A program made the position numbers and the translations under genes. The notes under the pieces are model-generated. The model saw nothing but the letters and a program-made list of their open reading frames with translations, ran no database searches and was not told the DNA's origin. Shown here piece after piece: positions 35,928 through 44,378 of a DNA stretch of 64,000 nt. Position 1 is the first letter of the stretch; every line of letters starts with the position of its first letter. The stretch is taken from NCBI RefSeq assembly GCF_004349355.1, contig NZ_SMFK01000004.1:128608-192607 (forward strand), in the 5' to 3' direction. This DNA is from Flavobacterium cellulosilyticum (GTDB taxonomy: Bacteria > Bacteroidota > Bacteroidia > Flavobacteriales > Flavobacteriaceae).

Positions 35928-36887
35928 TTATCTTCTACCTCCGCCTGAGGATCTACCACCTCCACCACTTGAGGATCCGCTACTGGATGATCTTCCGCTA
36001 CTTGAATTAGAGCTACTAGAACTGGAATTATCATAAGATCTTGATGGGGTGTAGCTATCGTTTCTACGATTGTCAGAGCTTGTATTTGATCTTGTTCTGA
36101 CATTGGAATTAGCAGAGTTGCTTTGAGTTTGAGAATTATTTCTTGTTGAATAAGTAGCGTTGGTTCTATTTGAACTGTCGTTTGTACTACTTCTTCTAGA
36201 GGTTGAATAATTGGTTCCTCCATTTGAATAAATTCCGTTTTGAGAATATCTACTGCTGCTTACGCCATTTGAATTGGATGCGCCTCTTCGACCTGGACTG
36301 TAGGAGTGTTGGTAGTTGTTTCCGTAACTTGGATAACCGTATCTATAATTTGAATAGCCATATCCATAGCTTGGATAGCCCCATCCGTAATTCGAATACC
36401 CCCAGTAATAACCTGGATAGTTCCAGCCATAACTTGGATAACCCCATCCATAACTATAATAGGGATAGTTATTAAATCCATAGCCATAATAAGGGTAATT
36501 AAACCCAAATCCATAAGCACTTGACATGTTCCAAGGATTAGAATAGATGTAAACTGATGTTGAACTTGGATTGTTGCCCCAAGCAGGGTAGTCTTGATAA
36601 CTGTTCTCGTCAGAATAGTTTTGATTATTATAATTATTTACATCAGTAAAACTATCATTAGATAAATTTTCATTTTGTAAAGAACTAAAATACTCTTTGT
36701 ACTGATTACTTGAATTGTTTTGAATTCTTGAGTTTTTTTGAACTTCATTTGGGCTATTTCCGTATATGCCATCGCTGTCATAATAGGAACTGTTTTGATA
36801 AGAACCACATGATGATAGAAGGATACTAATAAATCCAATTAGTAGTGCTATTGAAGTTTGTCGCGATAAATAAATATTAGTTTTCAT
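35928..36887 (-). CDS. Low-complexity Tyr/Gly/Ser lipoprotein
   Basis: 319 residues. A long signal peptide ends in the lipobox LLSSCGS (cysteine about 27). Then come an Asn/Ser-rich region, a Tyr-Gly-Pro-Trp repeat block (about 125-195, units such as GYPSYG and SNYGWGYP), and a Ser/Arg/Gly tail ending GGGRSSGGGRR. The repeats suggest an extended or adhesive surface protein, but no function can be given. The opposite-strand and other-frame ORFs here are artefacts of the repeats. It is transcribed ahead of the FadL-like gene. Confidence 0.8.
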   Translation of the reverse strand: MKTNIYLSRQTSIALLIGFISILLSSCGSYQNSSYYDSDGIYGNSPNEVQKNSRIQNNSSNQYKEYFSSLQNENLSNDSFTDVNNYNNQNYSDENSYQDYPAWGNNPSSTSVYIYSNPWNMSSAYGFGFNYPYYGYGFNNYPYYSYGWGYPSYGWNYPGYYWGYSNYGWGYPSYGYGYSNYRYGYPSYGNNYQHSYSPGRRGASNSNGVSSSRYSQNGIYSNGGTNYSTSRRSSTNDSSNRTNATYSTRNNSQTQSNSANSNVRTRSNTSSDNRRNDSYTPSRSYDNSSSSSSNSSSGRSSSSGSSSGGGGRSSGGGRR

Positions 36888-36904
36888 ATCAATAAGGTTT
36901 TTTA

Positions 36905-36935
36905 TTGTTGGTCATTACAAAAATAGTTAGTTTTG
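36905..36935 (+). promoter_or_regulatory. proS promoter
   Basis: TTG (36905-36907), 20 bp spacer, TAGTTTTG (36928-36935), about 54 bp before the proS ATG. It matches the Bacteroidota promoter form. Confidence 0.6.
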
Positions 36936-36988
36936 CGGAACTATTTAGTTAAAATTATAAGAACAAAATTTATGCCAAATTATTCAAT

Positions 36989-38467
36989 ATGAGCAAGAAC
37001 CTTACTACAAGAACAGAAGATTATTCAAAATGGTATAATGAACTGGTTGTGAAAGCCGATTTAGCTGAAAATTCAGGAGTTAGAGGATGTATGGTTATCA
37101 AGCCATACGGATATGCAATTTGGGAAAAAATGCAAGCAGAATTAGATAGAATGTTTAAAGAAACAGGACATGAAAATGCCTACTTTCCTTTATTTGTTCC
37201 AAAAAGTATGTTTGAAGCCGAAGAGAAAAATGCGGAAGGTTTTGCCAAAGAATGTGCCATTGTGACTCATTACAGGTTAAAAAATGATCCTGATAATCCA
37301 GGGAAGTTAATTGTTGATCCAAATGCAAAACTCGAAGAGGAATTAATTGTCCGTCCTACAAGTGAAGCTATTATTTGGTCAACTTATAAAGGATGGGTGC
37401 AATCCTATAGAGATTTACCATTGCTTATTAATCAATGGGCAAATGTAGTTCGTTGGGAAATGAGAACGCGTTTGTTTTTAAGAACTGCAGAGTTTTTATG
37501 GCAAGAAGGACATACAGCACACGCAACAAAAGCGGAAGCAATTGAGGAGTCCGAAAAAATGATGCATGTGTATGCTGAATTTGCCGAAAACTTTATGGCA
37601 ATGCCAGTTATAAAAGGTTTAAAAACCGAAACGGAGCGATTCGCTGGTGCAGAAGAAACTTATTGTATTGAAGCCTTGATGCAAGATGGAAAAGCGCTTC
37701 AAGCAGGAACGTCGCACTTTTTGGGTCAAAATTTCGCAAAAGCATTTGATGTAAAATTTGCAAATTCCGAAGGGAAACAAGAATATGTTTGGGGAACTTC
37801 TTGGGGAGTGTCTACTCGTTTGATGGGGGCTTTAGTGATGACTCATTCTGATGATCAAGGATTGGTTTTACCTCCAAATTTAGCGCCAATTCAAGTGGTA
37901 ATTGTTCCTATTCATAAAACGAATGAACAATTAGAAGCAATTACAAACGAAGTGGATGTTTTAATAAAAACATTTAAAAAATTGAATATTTCAGTTAAAT
38001 ATGATAATAGAACTACTCAAAAACCAGGATTCAAATTTGCTGAATGGGAATTAAAAGGAGTGCCAGTTCGTATAGCAGTTGGACCAAAAGATTTAGAAAA
38101 TGGAACTTTTGAAGTAGCTAGAAGAGATACTTTGACAAAAGAAGTGGTTTCTAAAGACGGAATTATAACTTACATTAGTGAATTGTTAGCGCAAATTCAA
38201 CAAGATTTATTTGATAAAGCTTTAAATTATCGAAATACTCATATAACCGAAGTTAATGATTTTGATGAGTTTAAATCGGTTTTAAATACCGAAGGAGGCT
38301 TTGTTTCAGCACATTGGGATGGTACCGCAGCTACTGAAGAAAAAATTAAAGATTTAACGAAAGCAACAATACGATGTATACCTTTGGATAGGCTAGAAGA
38401 GGCAGGAAGCTGTGTGTTTTCGGGAGCTGCGTCAGTTGGAAGGGTGTTATTTGCAAAAGCATATTAA
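36989..38467 (+). CDS. proS: Prolyl-tRNA synthetase (short, archaeal/eukaryal type)
   Basis: 492 residues, a class II synthetase without the editing insertion. It has [22 protein letters not shown] at the start, motif 2 with [26 protein letters not shown], motif 3 [28 protein letters not shown], and the anticodon-binding domain then a C-terminal zinc-type extension. It charges tRNA-Pro. Bacteroidota commonly carry this type. It is directly upstream of the two tRNA-Glu genes, which have their own promoter. Confidence 0.97.
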   Translation: MSKNLTTRTEDYSKWYNELVVKADLAENSGVRGCMVIKPYGYAIWEKMQAELDRMFKETGHENAYFPLFVPKSMFEAEEKNAEGFAKECAIVTHYRLKNDPDNPGKLIVDPNAKLEEELIVRPTSEAIIWSTYKGWVQSYRDLPLLINQWANVVRWEMRTRLFLRTAEFLWQEGHTAHATKAEAIEESEKMMHVYAEFAENFMAMPVIKGLKTETERFAGAEETYCIEALMQDGKALQAGTSHFLGQNFAKAFDVKFANSEGKQEYVWGTSWGVSTRLMGALVMTHSDDQGLVLPPNLAPIQVVIVPIHKTNEQLEAITNEVDVLIKTFKKLNISVKYDNRTTQKPGFKFAEWELKGVPVRIAVGPKDLENGTFEVARRDTLTKEVVSKDGIITYISELLAQIQQDLFDKALNYRNTHITEVNDFDEFKSVLNTEGGFVSAHWDGTAATEEKIKDLTKATIRCIPLDRLEEAGSCVFSGAASVGRVLFAKAY

Positions 38468-38495
38468 AAAAAAACAACTTTTTTTATATCTACTA

Positions 38496-38525
38496 TTGTA
38501 GGTCTCAAAAATAGTTGTATTTTTG
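38496..38525 (+). promoter_or_regulatory. tRNA-Glu operon promoter
   Basis: TTG (38496-38498), 19 bp spacer, TATTTTTG (38518-38525), 20 bp upstream of the first tRNA. It is one of the best matches to the Bacteroidota consensus in the window. Confidence 0.65.
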
Positions 38526-38545
38526 CATCCGCATTAGAGAAGCAG

Positions 38546-38617
38546 GGCCCGTTCGTCTATCGGTTAGGACGCATGGTTTTCATCCATGTAAGAGCGGTTC
38601 GATTCCGCTACGGGCTA
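38546..38617 (+). tRNA. tRNA-Glu (anticodon TTC), copy 1
   Basis: A 72-nt cloverleaf. The acceptor stem is GGCCCGT with ACGGGCT, the D arm contains TCGGTTAGGA, the anticodon loop GTTTTCATC has anticodon TTC, and the T arm GCGGTTCGATTCCGC is perfect. Discriminator A is at 38617, and CCA is not encoded. Confidence 0.97.
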
Positions 38618-38663
38618 CTATTTTTTATGCAAGTTAAAGTTATCCCGAACTTAGAGGGAAAAT

Positions 38664-38735
38664 GGCCCGTTCGTCTATCGGTTAGGACGCATGGTTTTCA
38701 TCCATGTAAGAGCGGTTCGATTCCGCTACGGGCTA
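38664..38735 (+). tRNA. tRNA-Glu (anticodon TTC), copy 2
   Basis: Identical in sequence to copy 1 over all 72 nt, 46 bp downstream, with the same anticodon TTC and no encoded CCA. It is evidently a tandem duplication read from the same promoter. Confidence 0.97.
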
Positions 38736-38777
38736 CAAATTTCAATTTTTGATTAGATTGATAAAACTTAGAAGATA

Positions 38778-38833
38778 CTGGTTCGTACTTCTAGGGGATA
38801 GGGTAACAAGATTTCGATTCCCTTACGGACTAC
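38778..38833 (+). pseudogene. Degenerate tRNA relic
   Basis: The 3' part (GTAACAAG then TTTCGATTCC then TTACGGACTAC) aligns with the last 31 bases of the tRNA-Glu genes at about 23 positions, including the TTCGATTCC of the T loop and the CTAC end. GTTCGT at 38781 matches the D-arm side. The anticodon arm is missing, so it cannot fold as a tRNA. It is a decayed third tandem copy, or the remnant left by an element that used the tRNA as its attachment site. Confidence 0.7.
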
Positions 38834-38867
38834 AAAAAAGAAATAATAAAGATAAAAAAATAATAAA

Positions 38868-39119
38868 ATGGCAAATCATAAGTCAGCATTAAAGAGAATT
38901 AGAAGTAACGAGAAAAGAAGAGTTTTAAACAGATACCAACATAAAACTACTCGTAATGCAATCAAAGCATTAAGAATTGCAACTGATAAAGTAGATGCTA
39001 CTTCTAAATTATCAAGTGTAATATCTATGATTGATAAATTAGCTAAGAAAAATATCATTCATGATAATAAAGCATCTAATTTGAAATCTAAATTGACAAA
39101 GCAAGTAGCTAAATTGTAA
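38868..39119 (+). CDS. rpsT: 30S ribosomal protein S20
   Basis: 83 residues, Lys/Arg/Ala-rich, with MANHKSALKRIRSNEKRRVLNRYQ at the start and the paired-helix pattern of S20. It binds 16S rRNA at the base of the small subunit. It lies 34 bp after the tRNA relic and may be read through from the tRNA promoter. A long terminator follows. Confidence 0.97.
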   Translation: MANHKSALKRIRSNEKRRVLNRYQHKTTRNAIKALRIATDKVDATSKLSSVISMIDKLAKKNIIHDNKASNLKSKLTKQVAKL

Positions 39120-39171
39120 TATTAGTTTTCTATTATAAAAAATAATCGAGGACACTAAAAAGTTCTTTCTT

Positions 39172-39211
39172 AAAAAAGGAGTAAAAACCATCTGGTTTTT
39201 ACTCCTTTTTT
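39172..39211 (+). terminator. Terminator of rpsT
   Basis: An 18-bp perfect stem: AAAAAAGGAGTAAAAACC, loop ATCT, and its complement ending in six T. Its outer arm AAAAAGGAGTAAA recurs in the terminator at 40501. Confidence 0.93.
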
Positions 39212-39739
39212 CGTATATTTATGTTGGCTAACACGTTCTTTCTCATGAAACTGCGAATCAAGTTCGAATGATGGAGATTTGATAATAAGTTTGGATAATC
39301 TAAAAATAAAAAAATCAATTTTACAAAGCTCTCTAAACTGACTCCTGAACGCTTTAATTAAATGAAAAGGGATTAAATCGTCTTTCAAATGAAATTGAAA
39401 TAGATTACTATTTTGGTGTCTTATTATTAAGTGGATTGATCCAATTCAAAAAACATTTGTGTTAGAGCAAAAAATGTTTAATTGAAATCTCTGGCAATAG
39501 TTTTGATTGTAATTACGCTTTTTATCATTTGTGCGTAGTATTGAGTTTTAGTAAAAATAGTACATAGTTATCAGCGGATTTATATTGCTAAAAACTATGC
39601 GTGATAACTAAATATTTAAACATAAAAATTAATGATCTGTTTCAATTCTATGCTGATTTTATTATTGGCAACCGTGTTATAAACCCTGAAGGTTAACAAT
39701 AAAAAATAGTTTAATTAATGTAATTAATAATTAAATATT
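39212..39739. other. Intergenic region without an intact gene
   Basis: 528 bp. Short stop-interrupted stretches such as FTKLSKLTPERFN (plus strand, about 39310-39360) look like decayed coding sequence, but I cannot identify a parent gene. TAGTTATCA (39565-39573) and TGATAACTA (39602-39610) form a 9-bp inverted repeat that could be an operator or a relic. No clear promoter for the aldolase gene is visible. Confidence 0.4.
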
Positions 39740-40405
39740 ATGGACAGAAAGAAAAAGACATTAAATCAAATTGTTGAACAAGGTATTTTGCCTCTTTTTT
39801 TTCATGAAGATGCAGACGAGAGTTTGCAAATAATGAAAGCATTGTACAATTCAGGTATTCGCGTACTAGAATACTCAAATCGGAGCGAAACGGCATTAGA
39901 TAATTTTTTGCAACTGCGAAAATTTGCGGATAAAGAATTGCCTGGATTACTTTTGGGTGCTGGTACGATTAGAAATAAGATAGAGGCAACTGAATTTATT
40001 AATTTGGGAGCCGATTTTATTGCTAGCCCTGGCGTAATAAAAGCTATTGCTAAATTGGCGAATCTAAACGATTTGCTTTGGGTGCCGGCTTGTTTGACTG
40101 CAACTGAGTTTATCCGTGCAGATAATTTGGGCGCTCAATTGGTAAAACTTTATCCTGGAAGTTTATTGGGGCCTACATACCTAACGGCTATGAAAGAAAT
40201 ATTTCCAAATTTGTTGTTTATGCCTACTGGCGGTGTAGAAGTAAGGGAGGAAAATTTGGATAGTTGGTTTAAAAGTGGCGCAAGTGCATTAGTGTTAGGT
40301 GGTGATCTAATTACTAAAGACTTGATGGAAAGAAATGATTATTTGGGGATAGAATCATTAACAAAACAAACCTTAGATATTGTAAATAGAATAAAAAGGA
40401 GGTAG
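39740..40405 (+). CDS. eda: KDPG / 4-hydroxy-2-oxoglutarate aldolase
   Basis: 221 residues, a class I aldolase of the Eda family. Glu44 lies in RVLEYSNRS, the phosphate loop is GAGTIRN and GGV, PACLTATEF is typical, and the Schiff-base lysine is Lys136 in LVKLYPGS. It splits 2-keto-3-deoxy-6-phosphogluconate (or related 2-keto acids) into pyruvate and an aldehyde. It stands alone, without the dehydratase or a KDG kinase, between two terminators with matching arms, so it forms an isolated transcription unit. Confidence 0.93.
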   Translation: MDRKKKTLNQIVEQGILPLFFHEDADESLQIMKALYNSGIRVLEYSNRSETALDNFLQLRKFADKELPGLLLGAGTIRNKIEATEFINLGADFIASPGVIKAIAKLANLNDLLWVPACLTATEFIRADNLGAQLVKLYPGSLLGPTYLTAMKEIFPNLLFMPTGGVEVREENLDSWFKSGASALVLGGDLITKDLMERNDYLGIESLTKQTLDIVNRIKRR

Positions 40406-40500
40406 TTGTTATCCGTTTTGAAAAGTATATATGGATGTAGTATTAAAATAAGCATCCGCCTTATGGGAGATCACTTAAAATATCCTCTTATAAATGATAT

Positions 40501-40540
40501 AAAAAGGAGTAAATAGCCTTAAGGTGTTTACTCCTTTTTT
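40501..40540 (+). terminator. Terminator after the aldolase gene
   Basis: AAAAAGGAGTAAA (40501-40513) pairs with TTTACTCCTTTTT (40527-40539) around a 13-base loop. The arms are the same as in the rpsT terminator, and both are followed shortly by a TTGGCTAAC/TTGCCTAAC-like string. Confidence 0.88.
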
Positions 40541-40761
40541 TGTTGCCTAACGTACCCATACAAATATTACGGATCCATGGATCAATCCCAAAAGCTGTGG
40601 AGCGACAAAAATTAAGCATAAATATTTGTTAGCTTAAAAAGGAAAAATTTACTTTTTTGCATCAATTTTCAAGTGTTGAAAAACTTTATTAATTCAAAGA
40701 CAAAAGATAATTTTAGGAATCATCAAAAATCTTTGTTTCTTTGTAAAAACAGTTCCCATTC

Positions 40762-41451
40762 ATGATACAAGCAAAAAATATACATAAATATTACGACCAA
40801 CTTCACGTTCTTAAAGGAGTTGATTTACACATTCAAAAAGGAGAAATCGTTTCAATAGTTGGAGCTTCTGGGGCAGGAAAAACGACACTTTTGCAAATCC
40901 TAGGTACATTAGATAAATCAAGTTCTGAATCTAGGGATGGAGAGATAAATCAAGTTAATGGAATAGAATTACGTATCAATAATCAAGATATTTTGACGAT
41001 GAATGACAAAACAATGTCTAAATTTAGAAATCTGAATTTAGGTTTTATTTTTCAATTTCATCAATTATTACCTGAATTCACTGCTTTAGAAAATGTTTGT
41101 ATTCCTGCTTATATTGCTAATAAATCTCGAAATGAAACTGAAGTCGAAGCTAAAAGATTATTAGATTACCTTGGACTTTCGCACCGTTTAAATCATAAAC
41201 CAAACGAACTTTCTGGTGGAGAACAACAACGTGTAGCTGTTGCAAGAGCATTGATTAACAAGCCAGCTGTCATATTTGCCGATGAGCCTTCGGGAAATCT
41301 GGATACTCATTCAGCCGAAATTTTACATCAATTATTTTTTAAATTAAGAGATGAATTTGGACAAACCTTTGTGATTGTAACTCATAATGAAGAACTCGCT
41401 AATATGGCTGACAGAAAATTAGTGATGGTTGACGGACAAATTAGTGGGTAG
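40762..41451 (+). CDS. ABC transporter ATP-binding protein (LolD-like)
   Basis: 229 residues. Walker A is GASGAGKTT (34-42), the Q-loop is [18 protein letters not shown], the signature [15 protein letters not shown], Walker [13 protein letters not shown] and the switch His VTHNEE. Length and ENV-type Q-loop context match the LolD/MacB lipoprotein-release branch. In Bacteroidota the permease (LolE) is usually encoded elsewhere, and none is adjacent here. It likely powers lipoprotein extraction from the inner membrane. Confidence 0.92.
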   Translation: MIQAKNIHKYYDQLHVLKGVDLHIQKGEIVSIVGASGAGKTTLLQILGTLDKSSSESRDGEINQVNGIELRINNQDILTMNDKTMSKFRNLNLGFIFQFHQLLPEFTALENVCIPAYIANKSRNETEVEAKRLLDYLGLSHRLNHKPNELSGGEQQRVAVARALINKPAVIFADEPSGNLDTHSAEILHQLFFKLRDEFGQTFVIVTHNEELANMADRKLVMVDGQISG

Positions 41452-41658
41452 TAAAGTGCTATGCAAAAAAAAAATAAGTTACGACTGCATTCATTTAATT
41501 TCTAAATCTGATATTATTTTATTCTTATCGAAAATTATTCCTTCTATACAATTCGTTTGTATTTATAGGCAAATGAATTCATTCAAATATAGGTGTTAAA
41601 ACAAAAGTTGCATGTATAACTTCAATCCAGAACCTTTATATTACAATCTAAAATAATT

Positions 41659-41675
41659 TTTGGCATTGGAATTGT
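41659..41675 (+). promoter_or_regulatory. Candidate sigma-54 promoter
   Basis: TTTGGCAT, then TGGAA, then TTGTA places GG and GT ten bases apart, like the -24/-12 TGGCAC-N5-TTGCA element, with one mismatch at -12. It lies 26 bp before the small membrane protein ATG. Confidence 0.4.
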
Positions 41676-41700
41676 ATCTAAGTTTAATAAATTATTTAAA

Positions 41701-41994
41701 ATGAAAAAAAAGAGTCAATTAGAAGCTGTCGATACTAAAACAAGAGATCTTATTTTAGGAATTTTATTTGATGGTATCGGAATGTTGTCCTTTACTATTC
41801 CGTTTTTAGGCGAATTTTCAGATGTAGTTTGGGCACCTTTATCTGGTTTCTTAATGATGTGGATGTATAAAGGAAATATTGGAAAAATAGCTGGAACATT
41901 CTCTTTTCTTGAAGAGATCCTTCCCTTTACAGATATTGTACCATCCTTTACATTGACATGGATTTACAATTATTGGATAAAAAAAGATGAATAA
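41701..41994 (+). CDS. Small membrane protein, unknown
   Basis: 97 residues with two or three hydrophobic segments (about 17-35, 42-58 and 78-92) containing FDGIGMLSFTIPFLGEFSDVVWAPLSGFLMMWMY. The pattern is common in Flavobacteriia but I know no function. A sigma-54-like promoter upstream suggests conditional expression. It is convergent with the DUF6787 gene, whose stop lies 10 bp away. Confidence 0.72.
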   Translation: MKKKSQLEAVDTKTRDLILGILFDGIGMLSFTIPFLGEFSDVVWAPLSGFLMMWMYKGNIGKIAGTFSFLEEILPFTDIVPSFTLTWIYNYWIKKDE

Positions 41995-42004
41995 TTACAA
42001 AAAA

Positions 42005-42310
42005 TCACTTTTTAAAAAAGAATCCCAATCCCATACTTCTCAACATTTTTTTGGAAAACGGGAAAAAGAATTTTGATTGACCAAAGAGATATCCAAAGAA
42101 CATTAATAAGAAGGGATATACGGGTAAAACCAAAAGTAACAAAATGATATAATAAGGAATCCAATGTGTGTTTTCATAATTTATACCAAAAAAATTCATC
42201 ACAAATCCAGATAGTTTTGCCGATAAAGAACCGTTTATGGCAAAAACCACAAAGATAATTACAAATTGTAAATTGGAATCAATTCCCCAACGTTTTTTTA
42301 AATTCTTCAT
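42005..42310 (-). CDS. DUF6787 family membrane protein
   Basis: 101 residues starting MKNLKKRWGIDSNLQFVIIF; an upstream in-frame ATG at 42343 overlaps the DUF6146 gene and adds 11 unlikely residues. It has two hydrophobic helices (about 12-30 and 50-75) and the LKKRWG start typical of this Bacteroidota family. Function unknown. Its close spacing to the DUF6146 lipoprotein gene upstream (32 bp, same strand) indicates an operon. Confidence 0.8.
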   Translation of the reverse strand: MKNLKKRWGIDSNLQFVIIFVVFAINGSLSAKLSGFVMNFFGINYENTHWIPYYIILLLLVLPVYPFLLMFFGYLFGQSKFFFPFSKKMLRSMGLGFFFKK

Positions 42311-42342
42311 CTTGGCTTTAAAATGAAAGCAAATGTAAAACA

Positions 42343-42780
42343 TTATCTCGTTGGAACATAACCATACAGCGTTTGTTTGAAAGTGTTTTGAAAATAAATC
42401 ATGTAATTATAAATCAAATAGTTCACTTCATAGCCATAGTCAATATTTGGATCATAATTAATAGTCATTTCATACAAATTAGGATTGTAAAGTTGAGGTT
42501 GTAGCACGCGATTGTTCCACTCCATAATATATAATCTATTCTTATTTTCCATGTACGATTGAGAAAGATAGCCTCGAGAATAGGCGCGAGAAGCCAACCA
42601 AGTACTAAAACCTGGATCTATAATAATTACTTCATACTGTAGTGAATCATTAGCAATTCGAATTGTATCACTTTGTATGGTCTTGATATTTTCTTTTTTG
42701 TCTGTAATTAATGGCTTTTTAGCGTTACATCCCATAACAAGGCATCCAAAGATTAATAGTATGTACACTGTAATTTTCAT
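42343..42780 (-). CDS. DUF6146 family lipoprotein
   Basis: 145 residues with signal peptide and lipobox LVMGCNAK, then YEVIIIDPGFSTWLASRAYSRGYLSQSYMENKN and an aromatic C-terminus (NYDPNIDYGYEVNYLIYNYMIYFQ). I recognise this as the DUF6146 pattern of Flavobacteriia. It is probably in the periplasm or outer membrane. Function unknown. It forms a pair with the DUF6787 gene. Confidence 0.82.
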   Translation of the reverse strand: MKITVYILLIFGCLVMGCNAKKPLITDKKENIKTIQSDTIRIANDSLQYEVIIIDPGFSTWLASRAYSRGYLSQSYMENKNRLYIMEWNNRVLQPQLYNPNLYEMTINYDPNIDYGYEVNYLIYNYMIYFQNTFKQTLYGYVPTR

Positions 42781-42928
42781 TTCAATAATGATTTATATAT
42801 AAAGCTACATAATTAAATAGATGAAAAATAGTCTTTTAACAAAAAAAAGTCGTTCACTGTAAGTAGATAACTTTTTTTGTTTAAATGAAACCCGATTGTT
42901 TTTCAAATTTTTTATCGAGAACGCCTCG

Positions 42929-43162
42929 TTAATTGTCACTGCTTTTAGTTATGGCTGCCATTACTTTTTCTATGTTTACATTTTCATCTCCATTTTGATC
43001 TAGACCCAATTGCTCAAAATATATTGAAACAGTATTCATTAAGCTAGAGTTTTCCTTGCCAGCAGAAATAAGTTTTGTTAATTCTGAAATTTCAAAACTA
43101 TTATCTTTCGGGGTCTTTATCTTTATATCAAAACAGTTGTACCAGTTGTGATATTTGATCAA
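42929..43162 (-). CDS. Hypothetical small protein (start uncertain)
   Basis: 77 residues from a TTG at 43162; the only ATG in frame would leave 37 residues. The C-terminal part (KVMAAITKSSDN, preceded by FEQLGLDQNGDENVNIE) looks like genuine acidic protein sequence. The reading frame stays open another 16 codons upstream, so this may be the 3' end of a broken gene. It lies downstream of serA and its terminator. Confidence 0.35.
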   Translation of the reverse strand: MIKYHNWYNCFDIKIKTPKDNSFEISELTKLISAGKENSSLMNTVSIYFEQLGLDQNGDENVNIEKVMAAITKSSDN

Positions 43163-43200
43163 ACCTATTTTTGAAATTTTGTTTGACTTAGTTTTAACAA

Positions 43201-43240
43201 AAAAATCTCATTATTAAAATAGTTTAATAATGAGATTTTA
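43201..43240 (-). terminator. Terminator of serA
   Basis: TCTCATTATTAAA (43206-43218) pairs with TTTAATAATGAGA (43223-43235), with flanking A and T tracts. It reads as a terminator for the minus-strand serC-serA unit. Confidence 0.85.
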
Positions 43241-43264
43241 TATAATGAAATAAATCAGAATAAC

Positions 43265-44215
43265 TTAGCCTAAAATGCTGATGATTTGTTGTGCTAATTC
43301 GGTTCCAATTCTATCTTGTGCTTCTCCTGTTGCAGCTCCAATGTGTGGAGTCAAAGAAATTTTTGGATGCATCAAAATGGTAATTTCTGGTTTTGGTTCG
43401 CTTTCAAAAACGTCTAATCCTGCAAATGCTACTTTTCCAGAATCCAATGCTTTTATCAATGCAATTTCGTCAATAACACCACCACGAGCGCAGTTTACAA
43501 TACCTACACCGTCTTTCATAGTTGCTAATGCAGCTTCGTCGACAATATAGCCATCTTGAGCAGGAACGTGCAATGTAATGAAATCAGCTTCTTTAAATAA
43601 AGATTCTAATGATTGAGAAACTATAGTTGTAGTGATAGATTGTCCGTCAAAGAATTCAACTTTAATATCAACTTGCGGGATAAACATATCGGCAGCTATT
43701 ACTTTCATACCTAAACCAAGAGCCATTTTTGCTGTAGCTTGACCAATACGACCAATTCCAACAACTCCAAGAGTTTTTCCTCTTAATTCTACACCGTCAG
43801 CGTACGCTTTTTTCAAACCATTAAAGTTCGAATCTCCTTCAAGCGGCATGTTTCTATTAGAATCGTGCAAGAAACGAACGCCAGAAAGTAAGTGTGCGAA
43901 AACTAATTCTGCTACAGATTCAGATGAAGAAGCGGGTGTATTGATAACGTGAATCCCTTTACTTTTTGCATAATCCACGTCAATATTGTCCATTCCTACA
44001 CCACCACGACCAATAATTTTTAATCCTGGGCAAGCATCAATAATGTCTTTACGAACCTTTGTAGCACTACGTACTAAAACAACACTTACATTGTTTTCGT
44101 TTACAAAATTAGCTACTTGTTCTTGAGCCACATTGGTAGTAATCACTTCATATCCGCCTTTTTCTAAAGCTAGAATTCCACTTTCTGAAATTCCGTCATT
44201 TGCTAATACTTTCAT
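43265..44215 (-). CDS. serA: D-3-phosphoglycerate dehydrogenase
   Basis: 316 residues, the short form without ACT domains. It has GRGGVGMDNIDVDYAKSKGI, the NAD-binding GVVGIGRIGQATAKMALGLGMKV, the catalytic segment INCARGGVIDE and PHIGAATGEAQDRIG with the active His. It oxidises 3-phosphoglycerate to 3-phosphohydroxypyruvate, the first step of serine synthesis. It is encoded right after serC (next step) on the same strand, with a hairpin element between them. Confidence 0.95.
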   Translation of the reverse strand: MKVLANDGISESGILALEKGGYEVITTNVAQEQVANFVNENNVSVVLVRSATKVRKDIIDACPGLKIIGRGGVGMDNIDVDYAKSKGIHVINTPASSSESVAELVFAHLLSGVRFLHDSNRNMPLEGDSNFNGLKKAYADGVELRGKTLGVVGIGRIGQATAKMALGLGMKVIAADMFIPQVDIKVEFFDGQSITTTIVSQSLESLFKEADFITLHVPAQDGYIVDEAALATMKDGVGIVNCARGGVIDEIALIKALDSGKVAFAGLDVFESEPKPEITILMHPKISLTPHIGAATGEAQDRIGTELAQQIISILG

Positions 44216-44277
44216 TTTTTATATCATTGCGAGGAATTTTATATTCGCATCCTCAAGTTTAAATTATTTTTTAATTT

Positions 44278-44359
44278 GGAGCTTAATCCCGCTATCCGTT
44301 ACAATCTTTTCTTGTTTTAAAGAAAAACAAGAAAAGGATTTCCACTACTATCGGGGCTA
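44278..44359 (-). repeat. Flavobacterial hairpin element, copy 3
   Basis: On the minus strand it starts TAGCCCCGAT and ends AGCGGGATTAAGCTCC. The outer pair is CCCG/CGGG instead of CCTG/CAGG in the other copies, which is a compensatory change. The inner arms, 13 bp and perfect, lie at 44306-44318 and 44324-44336. It sits between serC and serA in the sense orientation. Confidence 0.88.
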
Positions 44360-44378
44360 GGGCAGTCGTCTCTTAAGA

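Noticed and set aside
35924..36520. Several ORFs in other frames across the Tyr/Gly lipoprotein
   Set aside because: They arise from the low-complexity repeats. The 319-residue frame has the signal peptide and lipobox.
39170..39388. A 72-codon minus-strand ORF after rpsT
   Set aside because: It overlaps the rpsT terminator and has no protein-like pattern.
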